Assembly (NCBI GenBank): GCA_036936605.1 | Contig: JAUPFV010000004.1 | Location: forward strand, 91,786,334 to 91,850,333 | Direction: 5' to 3' | From: Limnanthes douglasii subsp. nivea | Taxonomy: Eukaryota; Streptophyta; Magnoliopsida; Brassicales; Limnanthaceae | DNA length: 64,000 nt | Shown here: positions 30,860 through 43,689 of the stretch, one piece after another | Layout of the letters: every line of letters starts with the position of its first letter | How positions within the stretch are numbered: the stretch's first letter is position 1 | The notes under the pieces: generated by a model | Told to the model about the DNA's origin: nothing | The model's database searches: none | What the model saw: the letters and a program-made list of their open reading frames with translations, nothing else | Translations under genes and position numbers: made by a program

Positions 30860-32929
30860 GCGACGAGATACTTAAACTAAATATAATTATGATACAATTA
30901 GACATGATGATAACGACGAAATAAATAATTGGTAGTAGCATCTAGTTCTTCAATATATGAGAGAATTTTAGCCTCTCAGTTTCTTCATTTACGTTTTTGT
31001 GACTACCGTATGCAGTTTCATTCAAAGACAAGTCTGAAAGGATTTCGCACATTATTCGTTCCCTTACATATGACCATGAATCTTGAAGATCGAACAAATA
31101 GTGAGTTATAGCCCTCAACCCATAATGACCATCCGTTTTTATCTATGTTACCTCGAAAATAAATTGAATCATAAACGAGGTAAGGATATTTATCGAAAAA
31201 CAACTCTTCTTTAACCTCTATCTTAATTTTCCGTTGTTTTTATGTTGTTTTATAATTGTTACTTGTGTTGAATATGTTGTCAGGATTTTTCATATCTCAA
31301 ACTGAGTAAAATTTCTCGAATATGAGAACTAGACGTAGGCAATTTTATAATAAATGCTTCTTCGTCTATTTTTAACCTTGACGTTCCCAGACATGTTTCC
31401 AACAATTATATAGGCTCCTAATTATACTTCTCGGATATAAATCTTAGAGGCCTTAAACTACTTTTATCGTTAACGGAATAAGCCATAAGTCTAAAGAGAT
31501 ATTCGCTACTTTTACTTGTATCTTCTTTTTCTCTTAACATTAGATTAGGTTTCTTAATATATGATTCAAATTTATCACATAAAAACATTAATCTCATAGG
31601 TTTCTTAGTCTTTCCATTATCGTAAAAACTTTTAACTACTATATATCTTACACATTTATCCATAATATCTAAACATTGTTCAAGTTTAAGTTTACTATAT
31701 TATGTATTAGTCGTGAATGCGTTCAAAAATATTTAAAATTATTTAATTGCATATTCATCTTGATTACAAAATAAAAGATAACGACCAGGATGGTTTTAAT
31801 AATCACTAGCTTATACATATCACGAATCTAGTTTCTTTGCTTTTGGTGATGTTGACGGAATGCATCAACATCGGTCATTCTCCGTCGACACACCATATCG
31901 ACACGTAAGGACATATCGAAATATCAAAGAAACATTATATGGAACATAAGTCATCGAACAATGACTTGTTATCTTGATATATTTATACATATCGATGTGG
32001 CATTGACGTATACTGTCACCTATAAACGACCGATATCGACACGTGTTGTCGACATCACCAAAACCCCAAAAAATCTAAAATCGTAAAAAATATATATTTA
32101 GATGTGAACTATAAACTATGCTAAAAATGAAAATATATCTCTGTTTGAGATTGAACGATTTTTCTAAGATTCAATTTGATTAATTCTTTTAATAATTTTT
32201 TTATTTATTTTTCAAATTTGATATGTATGAGAATTAACCATTTTTATCTAATAATCTTTATAAAATAAAATCTTCCAAACTCAACATCTGCAAGCATAAA
32301 GATATTTAAGGATTACACAAAACATATTACACATTGCTCATGAAAACGTTTTTTTTCAAACATTTATGTAAAAAGATATAAATTTGATATATAGATGAAC
32401 TATAATAGTTTTTTCGAAAAGAATTACTCAAAATTCGACCAAAAGTTCAGATGTTCTCTAGAATTAATTTAAAAAAAACCAAAATATTTTTTATAAAGTA
32501 ATCACTTACAATTTTTTATTTATATTTATTTTATAAAATAATAAGTATATTATTACCAATAAGAAAGAAAACCTTGAAACCTCATCCCAATCTGTATTGT
32601 GCATGATCCACCTTGAATCAAAATGGTAAAAGATCTAGAAATCAATCGATCAACCTCAAATCAAAATAGAAGCAATCAACATGATAGCATTTCCTTAAAC
32701 TGTTTTGACAAACAAGTTAATTCAACTAAGGCTTTCACCCCGCTAATTTAAACAATGAATTACAAACACAAGAATATGGAAACATCTCTTCAAAGTCTAG
32801 CCAATTCTCAATCCTGAAAAATAATCCTATATATGAACAACATTTACCTCATCAACTTATCTTGAACAACCTGCATCACACTTAAAACTCTAGACTACCT
32901 ATTAAATCCCACGTAGACGGTACTAGGAT
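30860..32929. other. AT-rich DNA, mostly unassigned
   Basis: It holds the inverted-repeat element at 31841-32063. A minus-strand open stretch of 81 codons at 31418-31663 (with KPMRLMFLCDKFESYIKK) is not recognised and may be chance. Nothing else is supported. Confidence 0.4.
31841..32063. mobile_element. MITE-like element with 36-bp inverted ends
   Basis: The left end TTTTGGTGATGTTGAC (31841 onward) and the complement of the right end, TTTTGGTGATGTCGAC (to 32063), match in 27 of 36 bases by my alignment, with the outer 12 perfect. The 223-bp interior is rich in ATCGAC and CGACAC. No target duplication is evident, so the family is open. Confidence 0.55.
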
Positions 32930-33069
32930 TCTACCTAAGGATTTTATCCATAGAATTATGAATACTGAGGACAATGGTGATTACAAATCTATTCAATTCT
33001 TGAAAAATGATAAAAAATATCATAGAATTTAAATATAAACACACACTTATTGAAACGTTCTCGACTGGT

Positions 33070-34187
33070 AGACCATACATGCAGAAATACAGAAAGTTTT
33101 TGGTATCTTTGGCTTCAATAACAAGATTAGTATTGCATTGTAGGATCTAAGATACCTAATTCTTGAACTCGATCTTAATGAAGACGTAACAAAAATGTGG
33201 ATATGGAACGTATGGACCATTGGTCATCATACCATGCGTATTCTAAAATGGAACCCCAACTTTCACCCTTATAATAATTCCCAATAACCCATGTTTGGAA
33301 TTCATTCTTAAATATCTTATCATATATGTATACTGAAACATCATCAAGGTTATCGCGAAGGCTTCTGGTCACTATTTAGCTGTTTGGGTTCGTTACAAAA
33401 ACAGGGCAATGTATAACTGCTCCAAGGCTTGGATCAAGCTGGACATATCCAAGAACCTAAAGAATAAAGTATGGGTCAATCAGAAAAATAGAAGGTTATT
33501 TGTAAGAGGTTTAATACAGTGATAGGCCTAGTTATTGTTTAAATTGTCTCGACTTAGGACATAAACAAGTTGATTGTTAAAATCTTTGACATCCAAAATA
33601 TACCAGAAAGTAAACAATCATAAGGCTCAAACCACAACTGGTAACAAACCATCTAAACCAACAAACAATGGATTCATAAGTTAAAATCTATAATTGTCAA
33701 GGAAGTGGGTCAAGATATTATAGACAACAACAAAAAGGGTATTACAATGCAAGAGCATGAAGTACTTAGCCTAAATCAAACTTCAAATGAACAAGAATCT
33801 TCAGCTAAAATCTTAACATTAAAAAAACAACCAATCTTCCACTATTTCTCTACCATTACTAGGAAAAAGAAAGCTATGAAACCCACCAACCATACTGAGA
33901 ATAACAACCACATACCTGAGATCAAATATGTTGAAATTATTGAAGCAAGAATTATTCTCTCAGCATACAATGATCTGGACTCACTAAATTCTATTACTCT
34001 CTTACCAAAAATTCAATTCACTCGTAGCCTTCCCTCAAAACCTATAGATACAATACAAGAAGGTAACACATTCAAGAAATTTATGACTAAAAAATGAAAA
34101 AAGTCAAGCTGAAACCACCAGAGCCTTAATACCATAAAACAATTTATTTCAAAGGGTCTCCGAGGTAATGCTGGCTTATCAAAATGA
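33070..34187 (+). pseudogene. LINE-B ORF1: DUF4283-like domain and CCHC zinc knuckle
   Basis: An interrupted frame near 33165-33300 reads LDLNEDVTKMWIWNVWTIG, then HTMRILKWNPNFHP, which fits the DUF4283 domain of plant LINE and related proteins. Around 33420-33500 comes AWIKLDISKNLKNKVWVN, then at 33536-33577 CLNCLDLGHKQVDC, a canonical CX2CX4HX4C zinc knuckle for nucleic-acid binding, followed by a TAA. The tail at 33705-34097 is lysine- and asparagine-rich, and a final stretch reaches a TGA at 34185-34187. That stop overlaps the ORF2 ATG at 34184. The protein is broken by several stops. Confidence 0.7.
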
Positions 34188-37060
34188 CAAACATAATTCT
34201 ATGTTGGAATGTAAGAGGTATTGGTAACAAGGGTATTATACGTATGCTCAAATGCATTATCAGATTAGAAAATATTGATTTCTTTGTTATCCAAGATTAA
34301 CAACTTCACATAATAGTCAAACATACTACTCGAGACAAAGATTTCTTTGTTTTTGTCATCTATGCAAATTGCATAAGAGATTAAAGACAATATCTTTGGG
34401 TTTGTTTAAGATGTATGGCTAATTATACTATGGAATGTATAATAATGGGAAATTTTAATGCTATCACTAACCCCAATGAGAAATTAGCTTGCTCTTCACT
34501 ATGTTTGAGGAGTATCAATGATTTTAATAATATCATCAATGACTGCCATTTAACGGAAGCTAGTTTTTCAGACTTCAAATATACTTGGACCGACACTCGC
34601 AAATGGAAGCGACTGGATAGTGTGTTATACAACACTACTTGGTCCAACTATTTTGAAAATACTCTAATTAAACATATCGTCAGAACGGGATCTGAGCACA
34701 CCCCTTCATGTATCACTATCTCTGACTCCAGCAATAATGTTAAATTCTCATTTAGGTTCCTAAACATGTGGCTACTTCACCCAAAATTCTTGAAAATTGT
34801 TGAGCAAATATGTAATGAATATATTACTAGCCTTCCTCTTCAGGTTTTTTGGCAGAAATTGAAAGACTAAAGACATAACTCAAGACTTGGAACAACGAAG
34901 TTTTTGGTAATATATTCAATTCCTCATAATCTGAAGAAGAAGTAAAATTCCTCAAAAATTGTTTTGAAGAAACTGAAGCATTAGAAGATAAAATCAAGTT
35001 AGCAAAATCTTAAGCCACTCATATAGAAATCTTACCAAGATAAGAGTCATACTATGAACATAAACATAATATCAATCAGATCAAGCACGGTGACAAAAAC
35101 ACTACATTTCATAATTACATAAAGAAGAAAAGAAAAGAAAGAGTAAGATTCTCAAAATTTTGGAAGACAATAGCTGGATTGAGGATCAATAGGAGCTTGG
35201 TAATTCTGTTGTGAATCAACTTAAGTCTCTTCTAACTGAGAATCCTATTCTTAAAGAGATAGATGATTTCCAAAATATTATACTTAAGATCATTACCAAT
35301 AATGATAACACGAATATAATGGTCTTACTTTCTGAAGAAGAAATACTCAACTTATTTAAATATCTGAACTCCACCAATGCAGTAGGTGTTGATGGCTTAA
35401 ACACTAAATTCTTCCAACACTACTGGGTTATATTTTCTAAGAACATTTGTGCTGCAATTGGTGTATTTTTCAATGGTGACCAAGCTTCCCACGACATTAC
35501 GCAACGATAATATGTCTTATTCCTAAAAAAGATTCACAATAAACATGGAATGATTAGAAGCTAATAAGTTTGTGGACTGTTTTTTAATAAGATAATATCA
35601 AGAATTATGAATGAAAGACTATTGGTATGTATTCCTAAGATCATATCAGAGGAACAAAGTGGTTTCGTAAAAGGAAGAAATATCCACGACAACATACTAT
35701 GGACTCAAGAGATTGTTAATGACCTAAACAGAAAATACAGATGGGGTAATCGGATAATCAAAATTGATATGGCTAAAGCTTTCAACAGACTTTTATTTTC
35801 ATTCATACTTAGGATTCTCGATAATTCTGGTTTTGACAAAAGATTCATTGATATAATCAAGTATTCTATTAATGTTGTTTGGTTTTCTGTTATCATCAAT
35901 GGTGAAATTATAGACTATTTCAAATCAACTAATGATGTTAGATAAGGGGATTTTATTTCCCCTAGTGTTTTTTTTATCATAGATGAATAATTTCTCATAA
36001 GAGGTCTCAAAAAGATATTTGAAGCCAATGGTGATATGAGATTCAAAGCAAGTAGTTCAATAATGGTACATTGTTTTGCATTCGCTGATGAATTTGTTAA
36101 TTTTCCTAATGCCTCTTCCTCAATCATAAAAAAGCAGCAAGTTCCAGCAAAAATATCAGGAAGATTCTAGTAAGATGATCAACAAGGACACGACCATCTT
36201 TATTCGTTTGAAAACAACACCTCCAACAAGAATAAAATAAATTGAACTACTAACTGGATTCAAGCATGGCTGTTTACCTATGAAATATCTAAGAATTCTT
36301 GTACGCCCTAAAAACAAAGTAAGCTACGTTGAAGACTTAGTTGTCAAAATCAGGTTGAAGACTCAAGGGTGGGACAACAAACTCCTATGCTTTGGAGGTA
36401 GATTAACCCTTATCCAATATGTTCTTGTGGCTATCCCCACTTACCACATGCAAAGCATATGCCTTCATAAATCAGTACTTACAAGAATTGAAATGATTTA
36501 TAGTATATTTATTTGGGGCACTACTAAAAACAATAAAAATATTACCTAGAAAAATTGTATGAACTTATGTAAACCCTACGAGTAAGAGGTCTAAACACTA
36601 GAAGCCTTGAAGACATCCATTAAACTTTCTCTTACAAGCTTTGGTACAAGTTTAAAGAAAACAAAAATATTTAGTCCACGTATATGTAAACTACCTATTG
36701 ATCTACGTATCACCCATTGCAAGTTTACTCTATATTAAAAAGATAAAAAAACTTGGAAAAGGCTCCTAGTGTGAGACATTTAGCTGAAGAATTCATATTC
36801 TGGAAACTTGGTAAATGTGACATTGGATTTTGGCTCGATAAATGGTGTGACAATAAACCTTGTATCACTCTTAGTTGTGATGATAGAAACACTTGGTATG
36901 TGAAAGAAAATGTAAACAATTTCAGGTATTAAGGTAGTTGGACTACAGACAAGCTACACTCAGTTGTTCTATCATCAGATATTGAAAATTGGGACTCAAT
37001 ACATTGGTCTTTATCTGAAATGGGAACAATACTAAAGATACATTGAACAAAATAGGATTA
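34184..37060 (+). pseudogene. LINE-B ORF2: endonuclease and reverse transcriptase, degraded
   Basis: ORF2 starts at 34184 (MTNIILCWNVRGIGNKG). The endonuclease words include MGNFNAITNPNEK, KWKRLDSVLYN and SEHTPSC (SDH in relatives). The RT part shows VGVDGLNTKFFQHYW, SEEQSGFVKGRNIHDNI and IKIDMAKAFNRL with the first catalytic Asp. The catalytic pair is altered: CFAFADEFVN near 36075-36105 has Asp-Glu. At 36280-36549 is GWDNKLLCFGGRLTLIQYVL, the usual segment after RT. Many stops separate the pieces. No C-terminal RNase H was seen. Confidence 0.8.
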
Positions 37061-37252
37061 AAGGGACACAGTCTAATCTATTTAAGAGGATTATACTCAC
37101 AAATCTCAAAAGAATTCACAACAGCATATTCTATATTCAGTATAATATAAATGACTATGTCCAATGAAATCAAATGAAAACTTGTAAATCTACTTATTGG
37201 TGGTTCATCACTATGACTGAAACATGAAGTAGAACTTACTTGGAAACCATCA

Positions 37253-37506
37253 GAACTCTTTATTCTTCGTCTATCAACTATACAATCACTTATGGATTTA
37301 GCTTGCTTTAAGATCCAATTTAAAACGGCTGGTTTTGCTAAAACGTAAACATGATACTTTGCCAAGGTATGCTCTTAAAGAACTCTTTATTCTTCGTCTA
37401 TCAACTATACAATCACTCATGAATTTAGCTTGCTCTAAGATCCAATTTAAAACGGCTGGTTTTGCTAAAACGTAAACATAATACTTTGCCAAAGTATGCT
37501 CTTAAA
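37253..37506. repeat. 127-bp tandem duplication at the end of LINE-B
   Basis: 37253-37379 and 37380-37506 start GAACTCTTTATTCTTCGTC and differ at about five positions. The minus strand has matching open words (VYVLAKPAVLNWIL) in both, of unknown origin. Confidence 0.9.
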
Positions 37507-37920
37507 GAATTAAAGAACAAGCGCAACTGCAAAATAAAACCAAAATTGGCGCCTTCCAAAATTGAAACCCAAGATTACTATATCTTCTAGGTAACGGACC
37601 TATCTTTATTAATTCCAAGCCCAGTACAATCTGGGCTCACATGTAAACACTTTTATTTCGATAAGAGTAGGTTTTAAAAAAAAAACAATAATAATAATCA
37701 AAACATATACTTATTAAGTCTTAATAAATGTCATAATTGATCTGGCCGAAATGTAGCCCAAGTCATCAAAAAGTTCAATCATACAATTTGTGAAGTTTTG
37801 AAAAGTTAAATATGATTTTATTTTACATATGGTCCAATTTGTTACGTATAGTCTGGAGTAAATTATAATTTTAAAAAAGATTATAAAAATAAATAATTTT
37901 TATTATCCGCAATGATGTTA

Positions 37921-37975
<55 letters not shown>

Positions 37976-38546
37976 TATAATTATCGAACTAGAAAAAAAT
38001 AACTTTCCATACATTTCACATGTATAAATTTAAGTATTAAAAATAATTTAATTACGAGAATTGATTTATGTTTTAAAAATTTGTTCAATTTCTCTTTTAA
38101 ATATAAACTCAAACTATTGTCCGCACTTCTTTTGTTTTCCCAAAAAATTACATCTCAAATTTATTTTTTAAGTGGTTAATAGTTTTAAATAACTTAACTT
38201 TCCTTCTCGTTAACACAATAATGATTGATTTTTTCTTAACAACATCCCCAATCTATAGTTTGTCACGTAAATTGTCATGGTCTTGTATCAGCCATGAGTT
38301 TTAGATCCTTATACGAACTGATTTCAAACATCGAATAACGTTGTAAGCAAATGAAAAATAGAGATCTTCATATTGTTCTCCATTCTAACAATGTTGAAGA
38401 ATAAGATGTTATATATGAAATCTCATATTTATAAGTTATGAAACATAGTATAGTTAACTATGATATAGTTTTGCACTTATATTAGTCATTTTTTGCAATG
38501 CAAGATTTTTTAAATTTAGTGTGTTTTCGGTGTGAAACTGAGCGTT
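37507..38546. other. AT-rich DNA with a TTA microsatellite
   Basis: An uninterrupted (TTA)n tract of about 54 bases lies at 37922-37975. I see no gene. Confidence 0.6.
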
Positions 38547-38551
38547 GTATC
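38547..38551. repeat. E2 target-site duplication, left (GTATC)
   Basis: It matches GTATC at 48488-48492, directly outside the TG...CA LTR ends. Confidence 0.9.
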
Positions 38552-38911
38552 TGATGAGTTAGTTTTTCACCTTAGTAAATTGTTAAGAGAGAAATCTAGA
38601 GAGAGAAAGAGCTAGAGAGTTTTTAGAGAGAAAAAGTTCAAGTACAAATGAGATCCAAAGAAGAAATGTTCAACCTCTTTATTAGAGTAGCCTTGCCCTT
38701 TATATAGAGGAGCCATGACTTATTCTCAAACTGAAATCTGTTACAAAAGAGGACTGATTGCTGTTTAGTCCTTAACAATTATACATAGTTACAAATACTC
38801 TCTAAAATTTACATAAATTACAGTTTAAGGACAAAACTTACATTACTTATAATTAAATCTTTAAATTTACATTATTTACAATTTAGTCATCAAAATCCTA
38901 TTTCCATATCA
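38552..38911 (-). repeat. E2 3' LTR, 360 bp
   Basis: It runs from TGATGAGTTAG to CCATATCA on the plus strand, with a TATA box (complement of TTTATATA) at 38699-38706. It pairs with 48099-48487. Confidence 0.95.
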
Positions 38912-38926
38912 GAAGCCCCCTAGTTC
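38912..38926 (-). other. E2 polypurine tract
   Basis: On the minus strand ACTAGGGGGCTTC directly precedes the 3' LTR. Confidence 0.7.
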
Positions 38927-39604
38927 TCATGTCAGTAAATGAATGAAATCTTTGAATCCAATTGTCTTCGAATCTTAATATCTTTGAATACTTCCATATG
39001 TTATGTAACCTGTGATAAACTTAAAGCAATCATTTGAAGCAACCATCTTAAAAAATCATTCGAAGCGCACATGAAATGCAATCATTCGAAGCGTACTCAA
39101 ACCAAATATCAATTAGCAATGATGTTAAAGTCTGATAACCTTTCAAAAAAAAATTGCCTCGGAACATTGTAATAGAAAATCGCTTCGAAATATTATGTAA
39201 ATAAACCATCTTCGAACACTTTCAAAAATACTCTTCGAATTTTATCCATGCTACATGTGAAAGTAACTGTTGCACATAACCGTTCAATCCATCATAACCC
39301 TATAGTTTTTAGATCCATAACTAGAGGTCTAGCCTGGTAGATGTCGAGCATCTGATCAACCCATCGATTTGTATTCCAACCTATCATCATAAGAGTCTTT
39401 CCAACTTCACACGTCTTCATTTCTTTTGTATAAATTCAGTATACCTTTTATTTTATTTTCATTCTCATCACACAAGCCTTTTTAGAGAGAAGTTAGAGCT
39501 TTTGGCTACCCTCACTGTGTTCTTCCCTTTTCTTAGTATTCTCATTAGAAAAATCAAACTTTCTGACCAATCTTCATCCTCTCCGATCAACCTTCATTTG
39601 GTTT
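38927..39604 (+). promoter_or_regulatory. E2 upstream region of the antisense gene, with TATA box at 39429-39436
   Basis: TATAAATT lies 176 bp before the ATG at 39605, close to the 169 bp in E1. TTCGAA occurs repeatedly upstream (near 38966, 39060, 39082, 39182, 39210 and 39234). No coding frame is seen. Confidence 0.5.
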
Positions 39605-41933
39605 ATGAGAAAGAAGCCAAAAACCAAAAAATCAAAGGTTATCCTACCCAAAACATCAGAATCTTCAGACTCTGACAAAAATTTAGTCTTCGGATCATAC
39701 GAATACTTCTGTATTACACAAAGAGTTGAAGAATATAGGAACGCAGGATTGATCTGAGGGGGTCCAGTTGGAACAACCACTGAAACAATCTATTACGGTA
39801 ATCTCGATCTCACTAAAGTTCTTGTTCTTTTTCCTTCTCCCATAGTCGAAGAACATTCCTCATCAAAAATCTTACGGCCTAAAACACCTCGAGCCTCCTC
39901 ATCTCAAAGTAAAATTTCTCTTCTAGATTAGTGAAAAAATCCCCTTTAAAGCCAAAGCCAAATACCGCCTCTTCGAATCACTATTCTGTAACCAGAAAAA
40001 GAAGAACTTTCATTTCCATGGGAGACGAGTCAGAAATTATCCGAAGTCCTTCCCCTTCAAATCCAAATGCTGAAATCCTCCTCAAAGAGAAATTACTTAG
40101 GAAATTTCTCGAACTGGTAGCCCTTTACCAACAACTGTTAATCCAACACCTCAAAATCCTCAAGAAGAAACATCAAAAGCCAACGAAGCTGATTCTGAGG
40201 CAACTAAAACCGATCTCGAGGATGAATATGACGATGGGAACTCTAAAAAATATCCATAAACCTCAAGAAGAAGCTGACACCTGCTTCGTTTATGAAGAAG
40301 AGAGAGCGAAATTTGGAAGAAATATGAGGAATCTTTAAGGCAAATACATTATTGCACTGAAAATGGTCCGCTACATATACTATAAAGATAGCGAAGCTTC
40401 GACTCTGAAAAAATAATGTGGAATGGGAGATAACATAACGCTTCGACTACCCAAAGAAGGAGAAACTCCTTTGGATTGCAAAGATGACGCGCTAATAGTC
40501 TACCCTGAGATCATTAATTGGGGTCTTCGGTTTCCACTGGATCCTATGATCGTGGAATACTTTGAACTACTCATCTTATCTCCTACTCAGATGACATTGA
40601 ATCAATGGTTCACCCTTATATCAGTGATTATGGCATCTCGACTGTCTCAAATTCCCATCAGCATTAAAGATTTCATTTCCTTAACCCAATTGTCAAAAGG
40701 TCCAAAGCTTCCCTTTTACTACCTTACCCTGATGGATGATCTCAAGATCATCGACGATCTCTTAGAGGCTGAAAAATTCTAGAAGCATAAATTCTTCTTT
40801 ATATCAGGAGCGTGGGAAAATGGCAAAACAATTTCCAAATCCAATCCTTCAAAGCTAACTCTCTTCTGGAGAAGCAATCGTAAGCCCCTCGAAATTTTTA
40901 AATTCTGAAATAACATTTACGTTTTTTTCTTTTTTTCTTAATTTTATGCTTTTCTAATTATTTCAAAAATTTCGAAGCATTACTCATCAAGTCGTCCAGC
41001 TGCCAAGGTGATTTTCCAAAAGCTTTCCGCTTGGGCTGAGAAGGAATGGAACAACGTGTTTCATACTGTCTTTCAACCCATCAATTTCCTTCACTGTCAT
41101 ATGTTTCCAATCTCAGAAGGTGGCTTGCCTCCTCAAGATCTGATGTCAGTGCCGAATCCAAAGCTAGTCTGCCAACGAATATCTCAACCTGATTGCAAAG
41201 TCTTCTTTCCCATTCGCAACAGATCGGAGAGCCATTTGCCAAAGAAAATGAAATAAAAAGCTGTCAAAGAAAAAAAAGGTAAAAAGGCAGCTATCACATC
41301 TGGTGATATCCCTTCAACTCCATCGAAGCCAAAGCCTCAAAAAAGAAAAACCGCAAAACAAACTCTCTCACCCATCGAAGAGGGTAAAGATCAAGAACCG
41401 TCTTCAAAGAAAAATAAGGCTTTTTCAGGTTCCCATGGAAAGAAAAAGAAAAAAACAAGAATCACTTCGTATACATTGGTCGATGAAGATGACAACACTG
41501 CTGCTGAAAACAAACAACACCCACAAAACCCTTCGATTGAAGAACAGCCAAACAAAGACAACCCTGTGATTATCATCGAAGACAGTACTTCGAACGAAAA
41601 TCAGGCTACTGCAAACTTCGATCCTCATATGTTTATCAATTTTGAAAACATTGAAGCGCTTACTGGTGAAAAAGATCCTGTTCTTCAAGTCATCCAAAAT
41701 CACATGCTTAACTTTGGGAGACCAAAGATATGCAGACTGTAATTAACGTCGGAAAAGAAGATGCAACCATTCTTCTTCTTCGAGAGCTTAACGCTGCTTA
41801 TCCCAAAATCGATCTTACAAGTTTTTGGAATGATATTCTTAAAGGGAAATGCCCAAGTGAAGATTTCGATCATATTCTAGGTTCATCATCCTCAGTAGAT
41901 GAATCGTCCGAAGATGAAGAATCCTCTGATTAA
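39605..41933 (+). pseudogene. E2 antisense ORF, decayed homologue of the E1 gene
   Basis: It starts MRKKPKTKKSKVILP, then VFGSYEYFCITQRVEEYRNA, which parallels VFGAYDYLCIGERAEEYRAA in E1. A TGA follows near 39755. The Transposase_28-like part at 40423-40782 has NWGLRFPLDPMIVEYFELL and LPFYYLTLMDDLKIIDDLL. A GTAAGC donor is kept at 40880, but the acceptor is unclear. Exon 2 begins around 40976 and includes a lysine-rich part, and the end at 41730-41933 has LLLRELNAAYPKIDLTSFW and an acidic tail. The long coiled coil of E1 is absent; sequence jumps at about 41715-41735. Several frameshifts make it a pseudogene. Confidence 0.75.
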
Positions 41934-42373
41934 TTTTATCACTTTTTTTCTTTGTCAGATTAAGAAATTTCTTTTTGTACCTCAACAAATTAATCTAAAT
42001 GACAAACGGTTTATCTATTTTATCATTCTTTTTGTATATTATTCGATGGTAAATTTTAAAAACAAAATAATTACAAAATGTAAACTTACCACCTTAAATA
42101 CCTTAATGAAATTGATTGTTAAACATGGTTGTTTCTTTGAAAAGTGTTATAAACACTTCAGAACATTCTACTCTTAACCAATCTCAAAGATGATCAATCT
42201 CTGATGATTTGTTAAGATAGTATTCAAACATATGTAAACAACCATTGGCCAAAAACAAACTTAACTGATAATATTGAATATGTATACGATACCTCGTGAA
42301 AACCTTCTTGGGCCAACACGATACGAAAGAGTGCGCCATTAAAAAACAAAAATTCCAAAGTACAACAACATAT
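41934..42373. other. E2 3' noncoding region between convergent genes
   Basis: There is no minisatellite here, unlike E0 and E1. The conserved noncoding block is at 42236-42337 (AACAACCATTGGCCAAAA, then ACCTCGTGAAAACCTT, GGGCCAACA and CGAAAGAGT). Confidence 0.6.
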
Positions 42374-43640
42374 CTACTCCCAGTAAAGCTTCAAATGTTG
42401 AATATTCCACGGATGTTGAAGCATCCTCCCCTCAAAATCACAAAGACAATAGGACCCTAACTTAATTCTTTCAACGACCGTACAAGGCCCTTCCCAGTTT
42501 GGAGCCATTTTCCGAGGTTCTTCTCCTTTGTGTGCAAGAAAACTTTCCTTAACACCTTATAACCTTCTTTAAATTATCTTCTCTTCAAATTCGAATCATA
42601 TCTATTTCTCATAAGAGTTTGATAGTGAATTACATTTAGATGAGCTCGAACTCTTTTTTTCTCAATTAGATCCAAATTAGCTATTCGAGCTTTATCATTA
42701 GATATTTCAGAATATTGAGCTATTATAAAAGATGATATCGTAGATTCTATGGGACTGACTGCATCCATTCCATATACCAAAGAAAAAGGAGTCTCTTTTA
42801 TAGCCTCTCTAGGAGTTGTTCGATAAGCCCAAAGTACTTCTTGCATATAATTTGGCCATTTTCCTGCTGCGCCCGTCAAATTCCTCTTCAAGCCACCTAA
42901 AATTATTCTATTTGTCACTTCCACTTGCCCATTGGCTTGAGGATGAAAAGGCGTCGAAAAAACATTGCTGAATTCCTTTGGAAGTATAAAATGAAGCCAT
43001 CTCCTTGTTATTAAACTGAGGGCCATTATCTGTTGTAATCCTTTGAGGAACTCCAAAACGACAACAGATACTGTTTACAATAAATTTAATGACATCCTTA
43101 GCTTTTTTTCCTGATAGCGGTTCTGCCTCTGTCCACTTTGTAAAATAATCAACCGCTACAAATATCATCTGTCTTCCTCCAGAAGCCATCGGCAAAGGTC
43201 CTACCAGATCAGTTCCCCATCTATCAAACGGTATTGCCTCAGATATAGACATAAGCGGCACTGCTCGTCTATGAATAACATTGGAAAACCTCTGACAAGT
43301 ATCACAGCTTCGAACTAAATTCTTTGGATCGTTCATGATTGTAGGCCAATAAAACCCTGCTAGTAAAGCTCGACGCAAGAGAGTTTTAAACCCGCAATGA
43401 GCTGACCCTTCACCATCATGCAACTCTGATAAAAATTCTTGTGATTCTTGTTTTCTTAAACGTCGTAGCAATGGCATGTTCAATGCCTTTTTATATAATA
43501 TTCCGTCCATTTTAATATATACGAAGGCTTTACTTCTTAACTTTTTGGCCAATCGCGAATCATCTGGTAGTATTCCTTGAGTAAAAAAAGCTAAGAATAT
43601 TTGAGCGTCAATCGCCTCGGAATTCATTAGTTATAATAAA
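42374..43640 (-). pseudogene. E2 pol: integrase, frameshifted
   Basis: The zinc-binding part shows HDGEGSAHCGF and CDTCQRF. The core shows RWGTDLVGPLPMASGG, TTDNGPQFNNKE and HPQANGQVEVTNR, so the three catalytic acidic residues can be seen. The last lies in another frame after a shift near 42965-42975. The C-terminal part (WAYRTTPREAIKETPFSLVY, then LMRNRYDSNLKRR) meets a stop at 42574. The rest of the C-terminus ends HPWNIQHLKLYWE with a stop at 42374-42376. Gene order matches E1. Confidence 0.88.
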
Positions 43641-43689
43641 AAATTCCTCTATACATTCACATTGGCTAGACTGAGTAAAAATTGAAGGA

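Larger units (their letters stand above)
32930..37075 (+). mobile_element. LINE-B: plant L1-like LINE, heavily degraded
   Basis: ORF1 remains (DUF4283-like part and zinc knuckle) are followed by ORF2 endonuclease and RT on the plus strand. Both outer limits are estimated from where similarity fades. Stops and frameshifts are frequent and the RT motif is altered, so it is older than LINE-A. Confidence 0.75.

Noticed and set aside
31418..31663. 81-codon minus-strand frame as a gene
   Set aside because: No recognisable family and no neighbouring exons; listed only within the unassigned region.
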